From positions 4,013,001 to 4,077,000 of the forward strand of contig CATNEN010000038.1 in assembly GCA_950097015.1 (NCBI GenBank): a stretch of DNA of 64,000 bases. Direction: 5' to 3'. The notes beneath the pieces were generated by a model. The model made no database searches and had not been told where the DNA came from. It saw nothing but the letters and a program-made list of their open reading frames with translations. A program made the position numbers and the translations under genes. The DNA is from Macrostomum hystrix. Its lineage: Eukaryota; Platyhelminthes; Macrostomidae. Of this stretch, positions 57,300 to 64,000 are shown in pieces (within the stretch, counting starts at the first letter, position 1; each line of letters starts with the position of its first letter).

Positions 57300-59075
57300 T
57301 AAATTAACTTGGCCGACAGGGCGAAATTCCGAAAACAGCGGTCACTGAAAGTCGAGCCTCAACTGACAGTCTTCCTGATCCAGTCGACGAACGACTGCAC
57401 CCTGGTGAACACGCCAGGCCGCTTGTCTGCAGCGCAGCCCTCACCCCAGCTGGAAACGCCCTGCAGTCGCCAGTAGCCGTCGTCCTTGCACATCAGCGGA
57501 CTGCCCGAGTCACCCTGGCACCTGCCGTAGCCGCCCTGCTCAGAGCCGGCGCAGATTATGCTGTCGGTGATCAGGCCAGGGTAGTGCTCACTGTCACCGC
57601 AGATCGAGTTGGGCACAATCGGCACCTTCAAGTGCTGCAGGTGCAACGAAAGATCCACAGGAATCTGATCGTCATCGGCTCTGATCTCCCAGCCGGCGAC
57701 GAAGCAGTTCGCGGTGGTCGACACCGGCTCGGTGGGCAGGCAGCTCGGAAGCACACTTGAGTTGTAATTCAGCGGAGACTCCAGCTGCAGCAACGCGATG
57801 TCGTTCCCAATGTTACTCCTGACGTAGCGCGGATGAATGACGATCTTGACGATTTGGCGAATCTGCGGCGTAGGTTCCTGTGAATCGCGAGCGTGCCGAC
57901 CCACCTCGATTGTCAGCAAGCCTGGTTCGCTGGCCCACACTTCTTCGACACAGCGGGCGGCAGTCACGATCCAGTTTCTGTTGATGATCGAGCCTGCGCA
58001 GATGTGCACGTCACCCAGCAGCTTCAAGGACGCCATCCAAGGCCAGCTGTGCGGAATAGCGTCCTTGCCTCCGACGATGCGGCTCTCATCTGGCACAATG
58101 GCTTGACGGCCGCAGCTCTCGAGTCCTCCTGAAATGCATCGAAGGATTCCAGTTCGTTACTAAATTTTGCTAGACAGTTGCCAGGCTTAGCCACTTTAGC
58201 GCGCATCTCAATAGAACTAACATGGCTCACTAGCTTTTTCACACTGTCAACAAATGAGACCAGAACACACTGTTTTACTTGCTTTTTTGACCTTTCATTT
58301 GAATATGACGAAAATGTACACCAAAATGAGCCAATTGATTACAGGTAAACAATCTTCGCAAATTTAAACCCTTAGCTTGAATTCTTTCCAATTTAACGTC
58401 TATGGGAACGTCTTGGCTTTCATTTTCAATGACGACACTCGCAGGCATTCAGTTCTGATACTGGCACAAATATAATCAAAGCGATACGGACAACTCACCG
58501 TTGTCGATGATCTGAGCGGTGGAGCCTTCCAGTGGGCTAGCAGTGACTGCAACCGTGCTCTCAGTGGTTACATTGACTTCAGCAGCTGCTGACATAAGCA
58601 GGCCGGCTGTGAGAAGGAGCTGCAGCCACATGCTTGACTTTGCAAAGGAGCTGTTCTGCTTGGATATCGGGATGATAAACTTGACTGGGAAAGACCGCTT
58701 TCGAGTTCTATTTATTGACAGTGGAAGTAGCGAAGCCACGTCGAGACAGTTCAACGTGCCATTCGACTTTAGACCTTTTATGTAATAGATTTCAATTAAC
58801 TTGCATTAACTTTTCCGGACTAATTATGACTGACTTGATGAGCAGTAATTTGAAGCGAAAACAGTGTTACCTAATTCGCTTTCAATCATGCCATGCTGTC
58901 GATTCAGTTATAAAAAATAATTTTTTTCTGTGTTGAAAATTGGCGATAGACAATTTAGAATCAAGTCCGATTTTAACCATAAACAAGGCACTGGACTTTT
59001 TCAATGTTAGCTTCCAATTTTGAGGAGCACAGACGATTACTTTGAAGTCATCCTTGTGTCTAATGCTTGCTATAT
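57300..59075. repeat. Left arm of a large inverted duplication
   Basis: The reverse complement matches 60680-62495. The section 57868-58882 is almost identical to 60909-61923; by eye I see about four differences, all in the 5' flank. The coding 3' part (57300-57868) is clearly diverged. A further diverged match (cagacgattactttgaag, near 59025) lies closer to the centre. Confidence 0.88.
57359..58631 (-). CDS. Secreted serine protease homologue, catalytic His lost (left copy), 2 exons, 300 aa
   Basis: Exons: 58631-58499 (signal peptide and linker) and 58128-57359, phase 1 joint. The signal peptide is MWLQLLLTAGLLMSAAA. The propeptide has Cys50 in ESCG, as in chymotrypsin-type zymogens, and a regular Arg61-IVGG activation site. 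In the S1 domain the catalytic histidine is Arg103 (TAARC instead of TAAHC), while Asp154 and Ser252 (GDSGS) remain. The position matching S1 residue 189 is Gly246. Without histidine it should be inactive: a secreted serine protease homologue that may bind or regulate partners. A TATA-like cataaaa lies about 145 bases upstream of the start. This gene lacks the acceptor-plus-ATG arrangement of its neighbours. It is the mirror image of the gene at 61160-62432. Confidence 0.9.
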
Positions 59076-59264
59076 GTGTTAACGTACACTTACGACTTTA
59101 GCGACTTCGACTCTTCCACCTCTCGTCAACCTCTGGTCATCTTCTTTTCCTTTAGACTTTGCTTCAAAGCCATGATACAGTAAGATCGATTTCAGCTCCT
59201 ATTTTCTTTGACGCTTTTTGATTCTGCGCTTCTGGGAACCCTTTTTAACACCCAGCGTTTCAAG

Positions 59265-59860
59265 CTTGGATTTGGAAGGCCGTCACCTTGGATTTGGAAG
59301 GCCGTCACCTTGGATTTGGAAGGCCGTCACCTTGGATTTGGCAGGCCGTCACCTTGGATTTTGGGGAGGCCGTCACCTTGGATTTTGGGGAGGCCGTCAC
59401 CTTGGATTTTGGGGAGGCCGTCACCTTGGATTTGGGAGGCCGTCACCTTGGTATTTGGGGAGGCCGTCACCTTGGATTTAGGGGAGGCCGTCACCTTGGA
59501 TTCGGGGGGAGGCCGTCACCTTGGATTTGGGGGGAGGCCGTCACCTTGGATTTGGGGGGAGGCCGTCACCTTGGATTTGGGGGGAGGCCGTCACCTTGGA
59601 TTTGGGGGGAGGCCGTCACCTTGGATTTGGGGGGAGGCCGTCACCTTGGATTTGGGGGGAGGCCGTCACCTTGGATTTGGGGGGAGGCCGTCACCTTGGA
59701 TTTGGGGGGAGGCCGTCACCTTGGATTTGGGGGGAGGCCGTCACCTTGGATTTGGGGGGAGGCCTTCACCTTGGATTTGGGGGGAGGCCGTCACCTTGGA
59801 TTTGGGAGGCCGTCACCTTGGATTTGGGGGGAGGCCTTCACCTTGGATTTGGCAAGCCGA
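59265..59860. repeat. 23-25-bp minisatellite in the palindrome spacer, about 24 copies
   Basis: Units contain ggccgtcaccttggatttgg with a growing G run (from gga to ggggga) toward the right. It lies between the two head-to-head protease-homologue genes. Confidence 0.95.
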
Positions 59861-60680
59861 GCTAATGTCCTTCAAGGCCAGCTCCTTCGATGCCGGCTAG
59901 AAGACCATCTACAGCAATTGTGATTGCCTGCAGCTCTATCTGCAGTAATTGAAGAGGAGTTTGACGGATTTGCTTCCATTAAAAGTTTTCTTCAGCCTAC
60001 TCCTGATATTCTTTTTCGAACTGAGTTGGTGTGAAGTATCACGAGCAAATTTGGCCTAGCAAATGAGTCGGAAGGAGGCAGCCTTTTAACTTAATTATTT
60101 AGTTGTTCTGCTGAGTAGAACTGGCTTTGTCTATCTTTGATAGATACTAGCTTAAACTGATTCGGTCTGTGATCTAACTGAATCTTATGGCTATCGAGCG
60201 AAGTCTGCATGCGAGAAAGCGAAGAGCACGACGGGCTGACGACAAATTGAAGAGAGGTAAAAGATAGGTTGAAAAGAGGTTGAAGTGAAGCTGAAGAGAG
60301 GTTGTTGAGAGGTAGAAGCCGTTCCTTGCTCAGTAGATGTATGACAAGGATATCAGATGGAAATAGCCACATTTCAACCCGAGTGATTAGTGACAGACGT
60401 TAGTGATCTCGTGGCAGTTACTAAACAAAGTAACGAAGTACAAAATAAAGTACGTTCTAAAAAAATTCTGAGAGAATCGCTGACTAACTAAGTGAAAATA
60501 CGAAACTCTGATAATTTGTCAACTTGGAATTCGAGTTCGCCACTTTCGTGGACAGTTTTCTAACCTGGGGATGATTTATCAGCTTTGGAAAATACACAAA
60601 CTCAGGAAAGATAGTTAGGGGAAGTTGTTTAGCTCAGGTGTATATTTTAAACCCCCTATAAAGTTGAGACGGTATGGGGT
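59861..60680. other. Palindrome spacer, nothing recognised
   Basis: Unique AT-rich sequence. A gaagagaggttgaa-type purine run lies near 60240-60310. No domain-bearing frame. Confidence 0.45.
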
Positions 60681-61008
60681 TTACATTTAGCAAGCCTTAG
60701 AAACAAGGATGACCTCAAAGTAATCGTCCGCACTCCTCAAAAAATCATTCCGGGCTGACCTTGACAAAATCTAGAGCCTTCATCCATCGAAAGCAGAAAG
60801 TCAACTATTTTGATTAAGTTGCATTTATCAGAGTTATTTCAAAATTTGTTCATCAAAGTTCGCACGATGGAAAAGAAATTGATGAAAGAAACGAACTGCT
60901 AGCAGAGCAAAGCGAATTAGGTAACACTGTTTTCGCTTCAAATTACTGCTCATCAAGTCAGTCATAATTAGGCCGGAAAAGTTAATGCAAGTTAATTGAA
61001 ATCTATTA

Positions 61009-61016
61009 CATAAAAG
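61009..61016 (+). promoter_or_regulatory. TATA-like box of the right protease-homologue gene
   Basis: cataaaag lies about 145 bases before the ATG and is conserved in the mirror copy. This gene pair seems to use a nearby conventional promoter. Confidence 0.35.
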
Positions 61017-61159
61017 GTCTAAAGTGAAATGGCAGGTTGAACTGTCTCGACGTGGCTTCGCTACTTCCACTGTCAATAAATAGAACTCGAAAGCGGTCTT
61101 TCCCAGTCAAGTTTATCATCCCGATATCCAAGCAGAACAGCTCCTTTGCAAAGTCAAGC

Positions 61160-62432
61160 ATGTGGCTGCAGCTCCTTCTCACAGCCGGCCTGCTTATGTC
61201 AGCAGCTGCTGAAGTCAATGTAACCACTGAGAGCACGGTTGCAGTCACTGCTAGCCCACTGGAAGGCTCCACCGCTCAGATCATCGACAACGGTGAGTTG
61301 TCCGTATCGCTTTGATTATATTTGTGCCAGTATCAGAACTGAATGCCTGCGAGTGTCGTCATTGAAAATGAAAGCCAAGACGTTCCCATAGACGTTAAAT
61401 TGGAAAGAATTCAAGCTAAGGGTTTAAATTTGCGAAGATTGTTTACCTGTAATCAATTGGCTCATTTTGGTGTACATTTTCGTCATATTCAAATGAAAGG
61501 TCAAAAAAGCAAGTAAAACAGTGTGTTCTGGTCTCATTTGTTGACAGTGTGAAAAAGCTAGTGAGCCATGTTAGTTCTATTGAGATGCGCGCTAAAGTGG
61601 CTAAGCCTGGCAACTGTCTAGCAAAATTTAGTAACGAACTGGAATCCTTCGATGCATTTCAGGAGGACTCGAGAGCTGCGGCCGTCAAGCCATTGTGCCA
61701 GATGAGAGCCGCATCGTCGGAGGCAAGGACGCTATTCCGCACAGCTGGCCTTGGATGGCGTCCTTGAAGCTGCTGGGTGACGTGCACATCTGCGCAGGCT
61801 CGATCATCAACAGAAACTGGATCGTGACTGCCGCCCGCTGTGTCGAAGAAGTGTGGGCCAGCGAACCAGGCTTGCTGACAATCGAGGTGGGTCGGCACGC
61901 TCGCGATTCACAGGAGCCGACGTTGCAGGTTCGCCGAGTCGTAAAGATCATCGTTCATCCGCGCTACGTCAGTGACAGCATCGAGAACGACATCGCGTTG
62001 CTGCAGCTGGAGTCGCCGCTGAATTACGACTCAAGTGTGTTTCCGATCTGCCTGCCAACCGAGCCGGTGTCGACCACCGCGAACTGCTTCGTCGCCGGCT
62101 GGGGAATCAGAGCCGATGACGACCTTAGGCTTGCGAATCTGTCGCACAACCTGCAGCAGGTGATGGTGCCGATTGTGCCCAACTCGATCTGCGGTGACAG
62201 TGAGCACTACCCTGGCCTGATCACCAACAGCATGATCTGCGCCGGCTATGAGCAGGGTGGAGAAGATTCCTGCCAGAGCGACGCTGGCGGTCCGCTGATG
62301 TGCAAGGATGGCGGCTACTGGCGAGTGCAAGGCGTCACCAGCTGGAGCGTGGACTGCGCTGCGAATAAGCGGCCTGGCGTGTTCACCAGGGTGCAGTCGT
62401 TCGTTGCCTGGATCCAGAAGACCATCGGCTGA
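61160..62432 (+). CDS. Secreted serine protease homologue, His and Ser both lost (right copy), 2 exons, 300 aa
   Basis: Exons: 61160-61292 and 61663-62432, phase 1 joint. The signal peptide, Cys50 propeptide and Arg61-IVGG junction are identical to the left copy. The catalytic His is Arg103 and the catalytic Ser is Ala252 (CQSDAGG instead of CQGDSGG); the oxyanion Gly is Ser250 too. Asp154 stays, and Asp246 restores a trypsin-like position 189. Trp-Ser replaces Trp-Gly in the pocket wall. The first 131 residues are identical to the left copy; after that I count about 44 differences in 169. Loss of two triad members makes proteolysis essentially impossible, yet the frame, signal peptide and cysteines are kept, so it is probably a working non-enzymatic secreted protein. 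Confidence 0.9.
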
Positions 62433-63276
62433 GACTCGACTTTTGTGACCGCTGTTTTTGGGGACTTAAACTGTCGACCTGGTTAATTTTACGTTTTCTC
62501 ATTGGTGGAAGATGTTTATCCGCTTTCATTAGTCCGCTTTGCTATCATCTTTACAACCATGGATTTTTTTTTGCAAAAGTTAAGATTTGTATTTTAGGAA
62601 GTTTTGAAATACAAAAAAATCATTAAAATCTAAGTCGTGCATTGCTGTGAACATGTGCGTCTCTTCTTCTGGTGAGTTAACCATTGCTTCCTTGGATGTT
62701 GACCAGTGTTCCAATAACTCCAATGACTTCTCCAGATTGCCTTTCGTATGGTGATTTGAACTTGCTGTGGGGAAACTCGCGTCTCCAGAGTCTTGATTTG
62801 TCGTGATGGTCTATTTGCAGCCATTTGCCGCTTGTTCTCTCTGTCGCGTTCTTCAATTGCATTGCTTGATGCTGCTTATCGAAGTATCTGAAAGAAAAAT
62901 TTTCCTGGAGATTCTCGTATAGCTCTGATAGGTGAGGATCTGTAATTTTAGAGCAGGCATCTCAGTTCCTGTTTGAGGTTTTTCTTGACTGCAAATTGGC
63001 TATGGCTTGCTTTGAGTCCTATTGAAGCGCTTGACTCCCGCGTTAGCTTGCGGCCAGTTTTATGAAGAAACTCAACAACTAGACGACCTTAGGCCATCAC
63101 GGGCCCTTGGCATTATTTAGTTACAACCAAACACAACAAAACCAAAATCCCACAAACCTGCGCTCGTACTTCTCTCATTTTTGCGAGGATTTGATGTCGA
63201 GAATTTTAATCCACTATTACCACCATAGATTCTATATTATCTTATATCTTATATCTTATATTCTATATTATATTAT
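62433..63276. other. Spacer after the right protease homologue
   Basis: A short 3' flank (with attaaa near 62621) is homologous to the left copy for about 60 bases. The rest has only domain-free frames, with a tat-rich run (63230-63275) before the transposase-like exon. Confidence 0.45.
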
Positions 63277-63450
63277 GCAGCGCAGAACGGCGCCAAGGAG
63301 AGCTCTGAGCAGCTGACCTGTGCAGCGCAGAACGGTGCCAAGGAGAGCTCTGAGCAGCTGACCTGTGCAGCGCAGAACGGTGCCAAGGAGAGCTCTGAGC
63401 AGCTGACCTGTGCAGCGCAGAACGGCGCCAAGGAGAGCTCCGCAGCCACA
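63277..63450 (+). repeat. 45-bp coding minisatellite (15-residue units)
   Basis: About 3.8 units, with tgtgcagcgcagaacgg recurring at 63319, 63364 and 63409. In the frame of the downstream gene it encodes repeats of AAQNGAKESSEQLTC. Confidence 0.9.
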
Positions 63451-63915
63451 CCAGCCTGCGATGTCGTTGAAGTGCAGGAAGTCATCCCCTACATCGGCGG
63501 CTGGCTGCTGCGCAAGCTTCTGGTGTTCGACTGTGATTCATGCAAGCTGCTGCTCATGACGAGCGAATCTGCAGCCAGAATATTTGAGCATAGGGCCTTC
63601 GCGGACGCCAAGTTCGGCCTCACGCAGCCAACAGAAGAATGCGCAGCTGCTTTGGGTCAAATGGAGCAGCTGTTCCGGCAAGTGATGGCAGCCGCTTCAT
63701 CCCCTGATGGCGTCCTCGCATCGACTGTACACCGATTTGAGCAAGAGGATGTTACTCTGCCTTTCTGCCAAGAGCATTTGCGCGATGGCAACGCGCGAGC
63801 TAGGCGACTCTTCGTCAGAACTCGCCTGCATCACTGGTGCAGGCAGAGAATGAGGGCGATCCGGAGGGAGCGGGATTGCGTTGCAGCTAAGCGCAAGTTG
63901 AGCAAGTTGCAGTGA
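63281..63915 (+). CDS. P-element/THAP9-like transposase C-terminal part with 15-residue repeats
   Basis: The frame is open from after a stop at 63226-63228 to TGA at 63913-63915, without an ATG upstream of the repeats. A possible acceptor (ttatgcag, AG at 63279-63280) fits a last exon. After the 15-residue repeats comes VIPYIGGWLLRKLLVFDCDSC, like the Y-I-x-G-y-x-x-x-K-L plus C-x-x-C block near the C-terminus of P-element and THAP9-type transposases. A helical segment (ECAAALGQMEQLFRQVMA) and a basic tail rich in Arg follow. The N-terminal THAP and catalytic RNase H-like parts are not in the window, so this may be a domesticated gene, a fragment or a relic. I recognise the family from a few motifs only. 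Confidence 0.5.
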
Positions 63916-64000
63916 CTTGCTGTGAGTTCTGTATCGATTTTGCTGAGAATTAAAGCTTAATCAATCGTCAAATTTGATGATATGTTGCACTCCGCCCTTT

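Larger units (their letters stand above)
60680..62495. repeat. Right arm of the large inverted duplication
   Basis: Reverse complement of the left arm (57300-59075). Both introns are 370 bp and both coding regions 903 bases, with no coding indels between the arms. Confidence 0.88.

Noticed and set aside
59208-59923. Frames of about 210-230 codons in the palindrome spacer
   Set aside because: Repetitive translation of a minisatellite; no start context, domain or splice support.
62630-62862. Two overlapping minus-strand frames
   Set aside because: Considered as a retroelement fragment, but no polymerase, nuclease or gag motif can be seen.

Overview
This window is metazoan nuclear DNA. It has multi-exon genes with GT/AG introns, animal-specific families (STK36/Fused kinase, a CARD plus death-domain adaptor, an NCKX exchanger, TTC19) and two tRNA-derived SINE families. 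Introns and spacers are packed with minisatellites, and nine gene starts sit just after a strong 3' splice acceptor, as expected if many mRNAs are trans-spliced. Together these suggest a spliced-leader-using lophotrochozoan, possibly a free-living flatworm such as Macrostomum. The species guess is inference; the sequence does not prove it.

Layout. 1-4.8 kb (+): the 3' end of a divergent trypsin-like gene, a complete secreted trypsin-like protease, and a broken M13 (neprilysin-like) pseudogene. 6.2-53.6 kb: six complete genes, all on the minus strand. From right to left, which is their direction of transcription, they are ATP8A-type P4-ATPase (14 exons, 1190 aa), STK36/Fused (16 exons, 1431 aa), a CRADD/RAIDD-like adaptor (2 exons, 237 aa), a homocysteine S-methyltransferase (3 exons, 308 aa), TTC19 (4 exons, 438 aa) and an SLC24/NCKX exchanger (9 exons, 554 aa). 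I built each exon set by hand. Splice phases agree throughout and every total is a multiple of three. A Crypton-like recombinase relic lies between NCKX and TTC19.

53.6-64 kb: a CpG-rich TATA-containing stretch, a small EF-hand gene (+), then a large inverted duplication. Its arms carry two head-to-head serine-protease homologues. Both have lost the catalytic histidine and one has also lost the catalytic serine. The right edge holds the C-terminal part of a P-element/THAP9-like transposase preceded by 15-residue coding repeats.

Repeats. Nearly every long intron has its own private minisatellite (periods 11-45 bp, up to about 100 copies), some with higher-order structure. Two arrays carry copies of the adjacent gene's splice acceptor. 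Two SINE families (A and B) and several MITE-like foldback elements, including one nested inside another with an imperfect 8-bp target duplication, fill other introns and spacers.

The genes do not form one pathway. The most connected themes are secreted proteases and their inactive relatives at both ends, and a possible CRADD-methyltransferase transcription unit with a 384-bp gap.
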